Source: JBMDXB01 sp048594975
GTDB lineage: Bacteria > Acidobacteriota > Vicinamibacteria > Vicinamibacterales > 2-12-FULL-66-21
Direction of reading: 5' to 3'
NCBI GenBank assembly: GCA_048594975.1
Contig: JBMDXQ010000009.1
Coordinates: 1-64,000 of the forward strand
DNA: 64,000 nt
In this document: in pieces, positions 32,734 to 42,172 of the stretch
Layout: the number at the start of each line of letters is the position of its first letter
Position numbering within the stretch: the stretch's first letter is position 1
Made by a program: the position numbers and the translations under genes
Notes under the pieces: generated by a model
What the model saw: only the letters and a program-made list of their open reading frames with translations
Databases searched by the model: none
What the model was told of the DNA's origin: nothing

Positions 32734-34119
32734 TTAGCGCAAGTCCTTAGTTCTCACCAGCATGGCGGCGAAGAACGCCTCAAGGCGGTCGCGGAAGGGA
32801 AACGTGCGCATCAAGCCGGACTCGACCAGAAACGCGTGGACAGCCGATGGGAGCTCGCTGCGATCGGCCGGCCGGAACTCGGGGTGACCCTTCAGAAAAC
32901 GGTCCACCACCTCTTCGTTTTCTTCCGGTTCACTGGAACACGTCGAGTAGACCAGGTGCCCGCCCTGGGCGACCATGCCCGCGGCATGCTCCAGGATCCG
33001 ACACTGCGCGGCGGCCAGCACGGGCAGCTCGGCCTCGACCCGGCGCCACCGGATGTCCGGGTCGCGCCGCAGCGTCCCGAGTCCGGAGCATGGCGCATCC
33101 AGGAGCACGAGATCGAAGGTCGTACGGAACGGCAGCGGCCGCGAGGCGTCCGCCTGGGCGATCCGGATGCACCTGGCGCCCGACGAACGAACGCCGCGTG
33201 CGAGCAGCTCGACGCGGCGTGGCCTGACGTCGCAGGCGACGATCGAGCCGCGGTCGCCCATTGCCGCCGCCATCGCCGTCGTTTTGCCGCCCGGCGAAGC
33301 ACAGAGGTCCAGCACCCGCATTCCCGGCCTCGCGTCGGCAAAAACCGCGACGAGCTGCGAGGCCTCGTCCTGGACGGCAAACAGCCCGTCGTCGGCGAGC
33401 GGCGTGAGCAGGGGATTGCCGGAGCGGACGACGAGGCCGTCTGGCGCGTGATGGGTGGGCTCGGTTTCGACGCCGTGGCCAGCCAGCGTCGCCGCCAGCT
33501 CGGCGCGGGACACGCGCAGGGTGTTGGTGCGCAAAGCCAGCGATGCCGGCGCGTTGTCGAACTGCGCCCAGGCCTCCGCCGCCTCGAACCCGTACCGGCG
33601 CAGCCAGCGTTCGACCAGCCAGCGCGGATGGGAAAGCCTGAGGGCAAGGTAATCCAAGAAGGGGGCCGCCTCCTTTCCGGCAAAGGAGGCAGCCCCCTTT
33701 TCAGCTGGCCGGAATGGGAGGGGCAGTTTGTTGCGCTCGCGGCTGACGCGGCGGAGGATGCCGTTCACCAGCGGGGCGGCGCTCGCCTTGCCCGCACGAC
33801 GGGCCAGGTCGACGGCGTCGTTGACCGCCGCCGCCGCCGGCACCCGATCCAGGTGCAGCAGCTGGAACATCGTCAAGCGCAGGATGTCCAGCACCTCCGG
33901 GTCGAGCTTCGCGAGCGACCGGCGCGCGAACTGCGCGATGACGTGATCGAAGGCGCCCTGCCAGCGGAGGGTGCCGGCGGCGATTTCACCGGCCAGGGCG
34001 CGGTCCCGCTCCTGATCGAGCGGGGCGCGAGCCCTGGCCAGCGCGTGCGGGAGATCGGCGCGGCCGCTGTTCACGGCGCGGAGCACCTCGTAGGCGGCCA
34101 CACGCGCCGGTGCAATCAT
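32734..34119 (-). CDS. rsmB: 16S rRNA (cytosine-967-C5)-methyltransferase
   Basis: 461 aa from ATG 34119 (ATGA overlap with fmt). N-terminal NusB-like RNA-binding domain (ARVAAYEVLRAV, then QLLHLDRVPAAAAVNDAV). C-terminal SAM domain with LDLCASPGGKTTAMA, DAPCSGLGTLRRDPDI and YSTCSSEPEENE; the Cys in PCSG and TCS are the catalytic pair. Between the domains, about residues 140-155, the palindrome at 33659-33699 adds KGAASFAGKEAAPF in frame, in the linker where variation is tolerated. Part of the def-fmt-rsmB cluster. Confidence 0.93.
   Translation of the reverse strand: MIAPARVAAYEVLRAVNSGRADLPHALARARAPLDQERDRALAGEIAAGTLRWQGAFDHVIAQFARRSLAKLDPEVLDILRLTMFQLLHLDRVPAAAAVNDAVDLARRAGKASAAPLVNGILRRVSRERNKLPLPFRPAEKGAASFAGKEAAPFLDYLALRLSHPRWLVERWLRRYGFEAAEAWAQFDNAPASLALRTNTLRVSRAELAATLAGHGVETEPTHHAPDGLVVRSGNPLLTPLADDGLFAVQDEASQLVAVFADARPGMRVLDLCASPGGKTTAMAAAMGDRGSIVACDVRPRRVELLARGVRSSGARCIRIAQADASRPLPFRTTFDLVLLDAPCSGLGTLRRDPDIRWRRVEAELPVLAAAQCRILEHAAGMVAQGGHLVYSTCSSEPEENEEVVDRFLKGHPEFRPADRSELPSAVHAFLVESGLMRTFPFRDRLEAFFAAMLVRTKDLR
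33659..33699. repeat. Palindromic element inside rsmB, copy 1
   Basis: 18-bp arms (33659-33676 and 33682-33699) complementary at 17 positions around CCGGC. Its minus strand matches about 33 of 41 bases of the hairpin at 48489-48529. The length and frame allow read-through as protein sequence, recalling palindromic elements that insert into genes. Confidence 0.65.
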
Positions 34120-35075
34120 GGGGCGCTGACGCGTGCGCCGACGCGCACGCGCCGGCCCGCCAGGAACTCCGCCGCATCCATCACGCGCCGCCCTTCGGGC
34201 TGGATCCGCAGCACGTCGACCGTCCCGCCGCCGCCGCCGGTCGCGATCGCAAGGCGGCCTCCCGAGGCCTCGACGACCGTCCCGGGCGCCGCCGTGCTCC
34301 GCTCGGCCGACACCCTCGTACGGTGCAGCAGGCACCGCGTGCCGTCGATCGAGATGGCCACCATCGGCCAGGGCTGCAGGCCGCGCACCAGGTTGTGCAC
34401 CGCCGGTGCGGGCAGCGACCAGTCGACCGTTCCTTCCTCCCGCGTGATCTTCGGCGCGTGCGTCGCGCGCGCGTGATCCTGCGGAACCTCGACGGCCCGA
34501 CCCGCGGCGATGTGGTCCACCACGTCGACCAGGAGCGTCGCACCGAGCTCGGCGAGCTGCGCCTGCACCTCGACGCTGGTCGCCTCGTCTCCGATCGGCA
34601 CCCTGGCGGTCGCAAACACCGGACCTGCGTCCAGTTCGGCGACCACGCGCATGATCGACACGCCGGTTTCCCGGTCGCCGGCGATCACCGCGCGATGCAC
34701 CGGCGCCGAGCCGCGATACGCGGGGAGCAGCGACGCGTGGACGTTGATCATGCCGAGCCGCGGCACCTGCAGGAGAACCTCCGGCAGAATGCGCCCGTAA
34801 GCCGCGACGACCCCGAGATCCGGCCGAAGGTCCCGCATCGCCCCGAGGAACGCCTCCTCCTTCAGCTTCAACGGCTGCACCACCGGCACACCGCGGGCTT
34901 CGGCGAGCTGACGCGTCGGCGTGGGCCGCACATGCTGGCCGCGGCCCTTGGGACGGTCCGGCTGGGAAACGACCATAACCACGCGGTGGACCGAGTCCAG
35001 CAGCGCCCGGAGCGGCGGCACCGCAAACTCCGGCGTGCCGAAATACACGATGCGCACCGACGGCGGCGTCACCAT
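34116..35075 (-). CDS. fmt: Methionyl-tRNA formyltransferase
   Basis: 319 aa from ATG 35075. Formyl-transferase fold: RIVYFGTPEFAVPPLRALL at the N-terminus; INVHASLLPAYRGSAPVHR with the catalytic Asn/His, and ITREEGTVDWSLPA in the C-terminal tRNA-binding part. It formylates initiator Met-tRNA. The start overlaps the end of def (7 nt), so the enzymes that add and remove the formyl group are co-translated. Confidence 0.95.
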   Translation of the reverse strand: MVTPPSVRIVYFGTPEFAVPPLRALLDSVHRVVMVVSQPDRPKGRGQHVRPTPTRQLAEARGVPVVQPLKLKEEAFLGAMRDLRPDLGVVAAYGRILPEVLLQVPRLGMINVHASLLPAYRGSAPVHRAVIAGDRETGVSIMRVVAELDAGPVFATARVPIGDEATSVEVQAQLAELGATLLVDVVDHIAAGRAVEVPQDHARATHAPKITREEGTVDWSLPAPAVHNLVRGLQPWPMVAISIDGTRCLLHRTRVSAERSTAAPGTVVEASGGRLAIATGGGGGTVDVLRIQPEGRRVMDAAEFLAGRRVRVGARVSAP

Positions 35076-35578
35076 TTGCCGGCGCGCTTCAGCTTGTGGA
35101 TGCGGCGGACTATCAGATCGCGCTTGATGCCCCGCAGCCGGTCGACGAACACCGTCCCGTCGAGATGATCCATCTCGTGCTGGAACGCGCGCGCGAGCAG
35201 GTCGTGGCCCTCGATGATCCGCTCCCGCTGATCCCGATCCAACCCCTTCACGACCGCACGCGCCGGCCGGACGACGGTCGCGTTGAACCCGGGTACGCTG
35301 AGGCATCCCTCTTCCTGCAGCTGCATCCCGTCGCGCTCGAGAAACGTCGGATTGACGAGCACGATCAGGTCGTCCGGGTTGTGGCCGACCGACACGTCGA
35401 TGACGAACACACGCAGCGGCACGCCGACCTGTGTCGCGGCCAGGCCGATCCCCGGCGCGCCGTACATCGTCTCGATCATGTCGTCGATCAGCCGCTGGAG
35501 GTCGTCGTCCCAGACCGTGACCTCCGAGGCGGACTGATGGAGCCCGCGCTCGCCGTAGCGCAGGATGGGTCGGATCAT
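35069..35578 (-). CDS. def: Peptide deformylase
   Basis: 169 aa, complete. The three metal-site motifs are intact: GIGLAATQ near 45, EGCLSVP near 90 and QHEMDHLDG near 133. An N-terminal MIRPILRYGERGLHQSA is typical. It removes the formyl group from nascent proteins. First gene of the def-fmt-rsmB-PASTA-rpe-thioesterase-epimerase-bamD-unknown series; the gap of 165 nt to aroC may hold its own promoter. Confidence 0.95.
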   Translation of the reverse strand: MIRPILRYGERGLHQSASEVTVWDDDLQRLIDDMIETMYGAPGIGLAATQVGVPLRVFVIDVSVGHNPDDLIVLVNPTFLERDGMQLQEEGCLSVPGFNATVVRPARAVVKGLDRDQRERIIEGHDLLARAFQHEMDHLDGTVFVDRLRGIKRDLIVRRIHKLKRAGKW

Positions 35579-35743
35579 TTCTCAGGGCGCGTGAGGCCCG
35601 ACAGTTTGCTCATGCGCCGGGGCCCTCCCCCCCGGCGCTCCCGCGTCGCACGTTCGCGCTCCGCGGCGGCTGAAGGCTCTCACGCGTCTGACGCGCGCAC
35701 TGGGCGCGGGCGCCCGGCGCCCGTCGGGTCTGTGGGCCGGTAC

Positions 35744-36970
35744 TCATCGGTTCGAATGGGGAGCGGAGGAGCCCCCGCGGAACCGCTCCTCGAGCGACGC
35801 CTTCGCCGCCGCCATCGCGCGGTCCATCTCGGCGACGGAGTCGCCGCCGAACTTCTCGAGGAGTGCGTCGCCCAGCACGAGGGCGACCATCGCCTCGCCG
35901 ACAATCGCAGCAGCGGGCACGGCGCAGACGTCGCTGCGCTCGACGGCGGCGGGCGACTCCTCCATCGTCGCCAGGTCGACGGAGCGGAGCGGCTTCATGA
36001 GGGTGGAGATCGGTTTCATCCACGCGGACACGCGGACGTCCTCGCCGTTGGTGACACCGCCCTCGAGCCCGCCCGCGTTGTTCGTTGGACGGGCGACGCC
36101 GAGCGGGCCGCGGCCGCCGGGGTGCGGCACGATCTCATCGTGCACGCGGGAGCCCGGCCGGACGGCGGCTTCCGGCCCGAGGCCGATACCGACTGCCTTG
36201 ATGGCAGGGATCGACATGAGCGCCTGCGCCAACCGGCCGTCGAGCTTGCGGTCCCACTGCACGTAGCTGCCCAGCCCGGCAGGCACGCCGGTCGCGATCA
36301 CCTCGAAAGCGCCGCCTTTCGTATCGCCTGCATCGCGGGCGCGATCGATTTCCTGAATCATCGCGCGCTCGACTGCCGGATCCACGCAGCGGAGCGGCGC
36401 GTCGTCGGGCAGCGCCGCCGCGCGATCGAAGTCGACGACGGCAGAGGGATCGAGCCTGGCCTCGCCGATGGTGAACACGTGGCTGGTGATACGGAGGCCG
36501 GCGTGCAGCAGCAGCTGCCGGGCCAGGGCGCCGGCAGCGACGCGCGCGGCGGTCTCGCGCGCGCTGGCGCGCTCGAGCACGTCCCGCACGTCTGCACGGC
36601 CGTACTTCGCGACCCCGGCAAGGTCGGCGTGACCGGGGCGCGGCCGGGTGACGAGCGGCCGGCGTGGACCGCCGGCGCCGGGCGGGGGGTGGGCCGTGAT
36701 GCTCATCGTCTGCTGCCAGTTCGGCCAGTCGCGGTTCTCGATGGTCATCGCGATCGGCCCGCCGATCGTCTCTCCGGCACGCACGCCCGAGAGGATCTCG
36801 GCGCGGTCGGATTCGATGGCCATGCGGCGGCCGCGTCCGTAGCCACCCTGGCGCCGGCGCAGGTCCCTCGTGATGGTGTCGGGGTCGATCCGAAGCCCCG
36901 CCGGAATGCCCTCGAGGATCACCACGAGCGCACGGCCGTGCGACTCGCCGGCGGTGAGAAAACGGAGCAT
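35744..36970 (-). CDS. aroC: Chorismate synthase
   Basis: 408 aa. Begins MLRFLTAGESHGRALVVIL, the conserved GESHG near the start; RRRQGGYGRGRRM follows near 45-57, RASARETAARVAAGA (the ARET motif) lies near 135, and the C-terminal half has KPISTLMKPLRSVDL. It converts EPSP to chorismate with reduced FMN, the last common step before Trp, Phe and Tyr. It is separate from the aromatic operon at 48.7 kb and sits upstream of def. The divergent gap to the sigma-54 activator gene is 123 nt. Confidence 0.95.
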   Translation of the reverse strand: MLRFLTAGESHGRALVVILEGIPAGLRIDPDTITRDLRRRQGGYGRGRRMAIESDRAEILSGVRAGETIGGPIAMTIENRDWPNWQQTMSITAHPPPGAGGPRRPLVTRPRPGHADLAGVAKYGRADVRDVLERASARETAARVAAGALARQLLLHAGLRITSHVFTIGEARLDPSAVVDFDRAAALPDDAPLRCVDPAVERAMIQEIDRARDAGDTKGGAFEVIATGVPAGLGSYVQWDRKLDGRLAQALMSIPAIKAVGIGLGPEAAVRPGSRVHDEIVPHPGGRGPLGVARPTNNAGGLEGGVTNGEDVRVSAWMKPISTLMKPLRSVDLATMEESPAAVERSDVCAVPAAAIVGEAMVALVLGDALLEKFGGDSVAEMDRAMAAAKASLEERFRGGSSAPHSNR

Positions 36971-37093
36971 CGAGGCACCAATTGTATACGAAGTTTCTGC
37001 AGCGTCCGGCGCGCGCGCGAGTGCTTTCGGGCCTGTTTTCGCGCGGCGCGCCGCGGTCGGCAGCTTGCACCATCAGGGCGTCAGGTCGCCCTC

Positions 37094-40000
37094 ATGACGC
37101 CTTCGATCGTCGCTGACCGGTTCGTCGCCAACGGCGCGTCGTGGGTCGATCTCGCGACCAGTGCGAGCGTCAGGATGCGCGTTCTGGACGCCGGAAGTCG
37201 CCGCACGCAGCTTCTCTGGTCGGAGCGCTGCGCCGCCCACGCGCGGCTGCGCCACCCGCTGCTCAATCCGCTTCTCGATTTCGGCGTGCTCGACCGCGGG
37301 CGGCTGTTCGAGGCATACGTCGTCCTGCCGCCGGTGCGCGCGGCGTCGCTCGCCGGCCAGCGGCTGCGGGCGAACGCGCTGCAATTTCTGCGCGCGCACG
37401 GCATCGACGCCGACCCATCCGACCTCGTATTCCGCCAGATGACGCCGGGGCGGGCCTCGCATGGGACGCGGCCGTTCGGGGTCGTGCTGCAGGAACGGCC
37501 GGCGCTCACGGCGCTGGCGGAAGTGCTCGACGCAGCGGAGCCCGGAGGCGCCTGCCTGGTCGGCGTGTGCGGGCCGCCGGGTTCGGGGCTGCGCACGCTC
37601 GCCGTCCTCGCCGCTCGCGCCGCGCGTGTCCGTGGCTACGTGCCGGTCTGCTTCGGCGGGTTCGCCTCGCGGCCGTGGATGGCCGCGGTGCTGTCGAACC
37701 ACCATGTCTGCCTGATCGGCTCCGATCTCGAGGAGCGGTCGGCGCGCACGCCGGTCGCGCACCTGCTCGCGAGACTGGGCGCCGCCAGCGCGCGGCGGCA
37801 CGTCGTAATCGCGTTCGCGCGGGAAGCGGGAGTGGGGTGCCACGTGATTCCGATCGGCCCGATGGGAACGACCGCGATGACTGCCATGGTGTACGCCGCC
37901 GACGGAGAGCCGTCACCCTCGGAGCTGTTCGAGGCCGCGCGCGGCGCGGATGGAAAACCGGGCGTCTTCCTGAAGCGCCTCGGCGCGCAGGCGTTCGAGC
38001 CGCACGTGGCGCGGCCACTCATCGCGCACGAGTCCGCGCAGCCCTATGGCGCGGCCGAGCCCCCGGGGGCATCCACCGCGGACACGCCGGCCAGCCCCCT
38101 CGGCGGCTCGCGCACCGGTGGAGTCCTCGCGCGCGCGGTCGCGCGCGCGGACGTCCTGGCTTCACGCGGCCGGCACGCAACAGCCCAGCGCCTGCTGTCC
38201 CGGGCAGGCCGCGTGTCGAGCGCCCGCGGCGAAGGTCGCGAAGCCGCACGCTGCGCGGAACGCCTGGGTCGCCTGCACCTCGAACGTGGACACATCCGCG
38301 AGGCGATCGCCGCGCTCGAACGCGCACGAACGGCGGATGCCGATGCTGCAGTGACCCGTGCCGCCAACCTGCACCTCGCAGCCGCGTGGATCGAAGACGC
38401 ACGCCTGGCACAGGCCGAAGCGCTCCTCCGCTCGATGTCGGTCGCGGCGGCGATGCAGCAGTCGGCCGACGCCGTCGTCGCGCAGGCGCTGGCGCGCTGC
38501 CTGTACTGGCAGGGACGCTATGCGGAAGCGGCCGTCGTCCTGCAGCCGTACCTCGGCGACCATGCCGATCCGATCTGCCTGGCGCGGGCCGCCCGCGTGC
38601 AGCTCGCAGAAGGCGCCGCTCTTCCTGCCCTCCACCTTGCCCGGCGCGCGCGCCAGGCGACTGCCGCCACGACGCCGTGCGGGACTGTGTCGGCCGTCGC
38701 CCGCACCCTCGCTCTGACGCTCGGCGCCGCCGGAGACGACGTCGGGGCCCGCGACCAGGCGGCAGCCGCCCTCGATGCGGGGCGGCGCGCGCACCTGCCT
38801 CTCGCGGTGATTCGCGCCCGGCTGGCGCATCTCCAGATCTCCTCGCGCCTGGAGCCGCGTGCCGCCGCGGTGCGTCGGCTGTGCGATCGCATGTCGTCGC
38901 TGGCCGCGCAGCCATGGCTGCCGCGGCTGGCGCGCTACCAGATCCTCCGGACGATCGAGCAGGCCTGCGACATGCCAGCCAATCCGGCCCTCGCAGCGCT
39001 GGAGCAGGAGGGCGTGCAGTATCCCGGGTGGCGGCAGCGTGGCGGCCGCGGCGCGTTGAGCGAGCTGGAGACGATGCTCGACGTGTGCCACACCGCCACC
39101 GACGACCGAGAGGCGCTCGATCGTCTGTGCGCGACGGCAGTCGAACGCCTGCGCGCCGCTGCCGTCGCGATCGTGACCGCGGACGGCCGCCGGCTCGCTG
39201 GACGCGCCGGCCGGAACTGGGACGCGCAATCGCCGGCCGTGGACCGGGCTCTTGCGTCAGGCACCGGCATATCGCTGCTCGCCGACGGCGCCGGCGCGCG
39301 CCTGGAGGCAGCCGAGCCGGTGAAATTCGGCGGCGAGGTGATAGGCGCCGTCGCCTGCCGCTGGATCGCCGGCACCGCCGTCTCGCCCGAGCGCTCGCAA
39401 GCCGCCCTGAAGGCGTGCGGACTGGCCGCAGCCGCACCGCTGCGAGCCGTTCTCGATCGTGCGGTTCCGGTCAGTCCGGACCCGGGGTGGTCCGACCTGC
39501 TCGGCACGAGCGCGGGCGCCGGGGCGGTACGGGAGGCGGTCGCGCGGGCAGCGCGGGCACCGTATCCGGTGCTGATCGAAGGCGAGAGCGGGAGCGGAAA
39601 GGAGCTCGTCGCGCGCGCCATCCATCGGCTGAGCCCCCGGCGCGATCGACGGTTCGTGGCGGTGAACTGCGCGGCGCTCACCGACGATCTGGTCGAGGCG
39701 GAGCTCTTCGGCCACGCGCGCGGCGCGTTCACGGGTGCCGTCGGCGAGCGGGCCGGCCTGTTCGAGGAAGCCGACGGTGGCACGCTGCTGCTGGACGAAA
39801 TCGGCGAGCTCTCGCCGCGGGCGCAGGCGAAGCTCCTGCGGGTGCTGCAGGAAGCGGAGATCCGCCGCGTCGGCGAGACCTTCGCCCGTCGGGTCGACGT
39901 GCGCGTCGTCGCCGCCACCAACCGCCAGCTCGAACGCGACGCGGCGGCGGGGCGGTTTCGGGCCGACCTGCGCTTCCGCCTCGACGTCATCCGCATCGTC

Positions 40001-40426
40001 GTCCCGCCGCTGCGGGAGCGCGCCACGGACATTCCGCTGCTCGCGCTGCACTTCTGGAACGAGGCCGCGCGGCGGGTGGGCTCACGCGCGACGCTCTCTC
40101 CGGAAGCGACCGCGGCGCTGGCGCGCTACGACTGGCCGGGGAACATCCGTGAGCTGCAGAACGTGATCGCCTGGCTGGCGGTTCACTCGCCGCCCCGCGG
40201 CCGCGTTCCGGCCACCGCCTTGCCGGCGGCGGTGGCCGGCGCCGCCTCGCCGATGGAGACCACGTTCGAGCGCGCGCGGGAGGAATTCGAGCGGCGCTTC
40301 ATCCGCAGCGCGCTGGCGCGCGCCAACGGCCAGCGCGCGCGCGCCGCCGCGGCCATGGGCGTCACCCGGCAGGGCCTGGCGAAGATGATGCGGAGGCTGC
40401 AGATTGACGACCAGTGGCCGGTGTGA
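37094..40426 (+). CDS. Large sigma-54-dependent activator with TPR-like sensory region
   Basis: 1110 aa from ATG 37094. The C-terminal third is a full AAA+ enhancer-binding module: Walker A GESGSGKE near 832, the sigma-54 contact loop GAFTGA near 878, Walker B GGTLLLDEIGE near 897, arginine finger region FRADLRFRLDVI near 955, and a Fis-type helix-turn-helix at the end (RARAAAAMGVTRQGLAKMMR). There is no receiver domain. Instead, residues 330-640 form TPR-like helices and about 655-790 a GAF-like segment. The first 120 residues (ARLRHPLLNPLLDFGVLDRG) faintly resemble a degenerate kinase N-lobe, as in AAA/TPR multidomain regulators. Target genes are unknown. Confidence 0.85.
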   Translation: MTPSIVADRFVANGASWVDLATSASVRMRVLDAGSRRTQLLWSERCAAHARLRHPLLNPLLDFGVLDRGRLFEAYVVLPPVRAASLAGQRLRANALQFLRAHGIDADPSDLVFRQMTPGRASHGTRPFGVVLQERPALTALAEVLDAAEPGGACLVGVCGPPGSGLRTLAVLAARAARVRGYVPVCFGGFASRPWMAAVLSNHHVCLIGSDLEERSARTPVAHLLARLGAASARRHVVIAFAREAGVGCHVIPIGPMGTTAMTAMVYAADGEPSPSELFEAARGADGKPGVFLKRLGAQAFEPHVARPLIAHESAQPYGAAEPPGASTADTPASPLGGSRTGGVLARAVARADVLASRGRHATAQRLLSRAGRVSSARGEGREAARCAERLGRLHLERGHIREAIAALERARTADADAAVTRAANLHLAAAWIEDARLAQAEALLRSMSVAAAMQQSADAVVAQALARCLYWQGRYAEAAVVLQPYLGDHADPICLARAARVQLAEGAALPALHLARRARQATAATTPCGTVSAVARTLALTLGAAGDDVGARDQAAAALDAGRRAHLPLAVIRARLAHLQISSRLEPRAAAVRRLCDRMSSLAAQPWLPRLARYQILRTIEQACDMPANPALAALEQEGVQYPGWRQRGGRGALSELETMLDVCHTATDDREALDRLCATAVERLRAAAVAIVTADGRRLAGRAGRNWDAQSPAVDRALASGTGISLLADGAGARLEAAEPVKFGGEVIGAVACRWIAGTAVSPERSQAALKACGLAAAAPLRAVLDRAVPVSPDPGWSDLLGTSAGAGAVREAVARAARAPYPVLIEGESGSGKELVARAIHRLSPRRDRRFVAVNCAALTDDLVEAELFGHARGAFTGAVGERAGLFEEADGGTLLLDEIGELSPRAQAKLLRVLQEAEIRRVGETFARRVDVRVVAATNRQLERDAAAGRFRADLRFRLDVIRIVVPPLRERATDIPLLALHFWNEAARRVGSRATLSPEATAALARYDWPGNIRELQNVIAWLAVHSPPRGRVPATALPAAVAGAASPMETTFERAREEFERRFIRSALARANGQRARAAAAMGVTRQGLAKMMRRLQIDDQWPV

Positions 40427-40446
40427 GACGGGACCGATCCACGGTT

Positions 40447-40548
40447 GGGGGTCGGATCCTGTTTCTTGCACGACTGTCAGCCGGAGGGGACACCGAACCC
40501 AGTGAGCACTCAAGAGGTCATACGTGCGAAAAACACGATCTGACCCCC
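40447..40548. repeat. REP-like imperfect palindrome, copy 2
   Basis: Arms 40447-40472 (GGGGGTCGGATCCTGTTTCT...) and 40523-40548 are complementary at about 22 of 26 positions across a 50-nt middle. It lies 20 nt after the activator stop and is related in arm sequence to 28327-28418. Confidence 0.65.
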
Positions 40549-40722
40549 TCCGACCGAGTGCACCCTGCACTCGTACCTCCGCTCGGTCGTCGTATCGCCG
40601 CTGCGCGCGTAACGGAGCATCCATGTCCTCGGCAAGGTGACGCCATCCTGCGTCTCGAAGCCCGAGAACGTCACGCTGGCGACACGACGAAGCTCTCCGG
40701 CTTCGACTTTCCCGAACAGATG
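40501..40722 (-). pseudogene. Possible 3' gene fragment, unknown
   Basis: On the minus strand, after an in-frame TGA near 40724, a frame reads HLFGKVEAGELRRVASVTFS, GFETQDGVTLPRTWMLRYAR and TTTERRYECRV, then runs into the REP arm and ends. The balanced composition suggests the end of a real protein that has lost its front, with the repeat inserted at or near its stop. No family recognised. Confidence 0.35.
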
Positions 40723-40792
40723 TCCTCAACTGCTGAGGTGGGCCGAGGGCTTCGCCCCTTCCGCGGTTCGTCATTGCTTGCGGGAGGTCCCG

Positions 40793-42172
40793 TCAACGCA
40801 TCCGCGTGCGCAGTGCCAGGGCCGCGCGGTTGTCGGGGTCCTTTTCGAGCGCCCGCTCGACCGTGGTGCGGGCGGCACCGACGTCTCCGCCGCGCAGCTG
40901 CGCATCGGCCAGCCTGACGAGCACGGCGGCGTCCGGGGAAGCGTCGGCGGCGCGCTGGTAATAGGCGACGGCGAGGGGGACGTCGCCGAGCCGCAGCGAC
41001 AGGTCGCCAATGCGAGTCGCCAGCGCGAAGCGGCGCCGATCGTCGAGGCCCTCGCCCTCGAGCGCCAGGTAGTCGATGAGCGCGGACCGCGCCAGCGCGC
41101 GATCGCCTCCGCGCTCGGCGAGGTCGGCGAGGAAGTAGAAGGCCATCGGGTCCACAGGCAGTTGCTCGGCCGCCTGCTGAAAGGTGCGCAGCGCCCCTTC
41201 CTGGTCGCCCGAGGCCAACAGGGCGCGCCCGTAGAGCGTGAGCGTCTCGCTGCTGCGATCGGATTCGGCCGCGCCGCGCAGCGCCTCGAGCGCCTTTGCC
41301 AGGTCCACGCGATCGCTGCGTTGCAGCGCCGTCTCGAGCCACACCCGGCCCAGCGCGACGTAGGTGCGCGTCTGTTGCGGATGCCGCTCGGCGGCCCTGC
41401 GCAGCGTGATGACCGCGCTGTCGGGCCGGCCGGCTCTCGCGTAGGCGAGACCGAGCGCGATTTCACGCGAGGATCCGGGGTCGATGCCGAGCAGACTCTG
41501 CAGGTGCTCAATGCGGTCCTCGGATCGACCGAGGCGGCCGAACAGGTCCGCGAGCTCCTCCCGCGCGCCGATGAGCGCCGGCGCTAATCCGAGCGAACGC
41601 TCGAGCGCCGCGATCGATTGCGCCGGCTTCTGGAGATCGCGATAGCAGAGGCCGAGCAGGTAATGTGCCTCGGCGAGCCTGTCGTCGAGCGCCAACGCCG
41701 CGTCGAGCGCGGTAATCGCCGCGATGATCTGGCCCGTGCGGTAGCGCGAGAGCGCCAGCTTGTACTGGACGCGCGCGGATCGATCGTCCAGGCGCGCCGA
41801 ATCCTGGTACCGCTCGGCCGCGCGCTCGTAGCGGCCAAGCGCGTAGTTGACATCGGCGAACAGCTCGAAGGCGCGGGGGGAGGTCGGGTCCAGCTCGGTG
41901 GCACGCCGCAGATCGCGCAGCGCCGACTCGAGATCGTTCTGCCGCCGGTAGGCTTCGCCGCGCCGCAGGTACCCGAGCATCGATTCGGGCCGCAACGCCA
42001 GCGCCGCCGTGAACGACGTCACCGCCGCCGCTGGATCGTCACGTGCCATCGCCGATTCGCCGCGGGCAATGTCGTCGCGATACTGGCGCTCTCGGCTGGC
42101 GGCGCGGTAACCGTACGCCGCCATCACGGCAAGCAGGCCAAGCAGCACGAAGCTACCGACTACCCGTTTCAT
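40793..42172 (-). CDS. TPR protein with N-terminal membrane anchor
   Basis: 459 aa. An N-terminal span (about 5-22, VGSFVLLGLLAVMAAYGY) anchors a chain of about ten TPRs, for example AAAVTSFTAALALRPESMLG, NDLESALRDLRRATELDPTS and QKPAQSIAALERSLGLAPAL. The last repeats end AALALRTRMR. Probably an inner-membrane scaffold with a periplasmic TPR domain. The stop at 40793 and the gap before the REP-like element suggest a single-gene transcript. No partner is indicated by the neighbours. Confidence 0.8.
   Translation of the reverse strand: MKRVVGSFVLLGLLAVMAAYGYRAASRERQYRDDIARGESAMARDDPAAAVTSFTAALALRPESMLGYLRRGEAYRRQNDLESALRDLRRATELDPTSPRAFELFADVNYALGRYERAAERYQDSARLDDRSARVQYKLALSRYRTGQIIAAITALDAALALDDRLAEAHYLLGLCYRDLQKPAQSIAALERSLGLAPALIGAREELADLFGRLGRSEDRIEHLQSLLGIDPGSSREIALGLAYARAGRPDSAVITLRRAAERHPQQTRTYVALGRVWLETALQRSDRVDLAKALEALRGAAESDRSSETLTLYGRALLASGDQEGALRTFQQAAEQLPVDPMAFYFLADLAERGGDRALARSALIDYLALEGEGLDDRRRFALATRIGDLSLRLGDVPLAVAYYQRAADASPDAAVLVRLADAQLRGGDVGAARTTVERALEKDPDNRAALALRTRMR

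Noticed and set aside
35096..37093. Upstream extension of the sigma-54 activator frame by 666 codons
   Set aside because: It runs antisense to def and aroC, which have complete catalytic motifs. The regulator's own ATG at 37094 is preceded by normal intergenic sequence.
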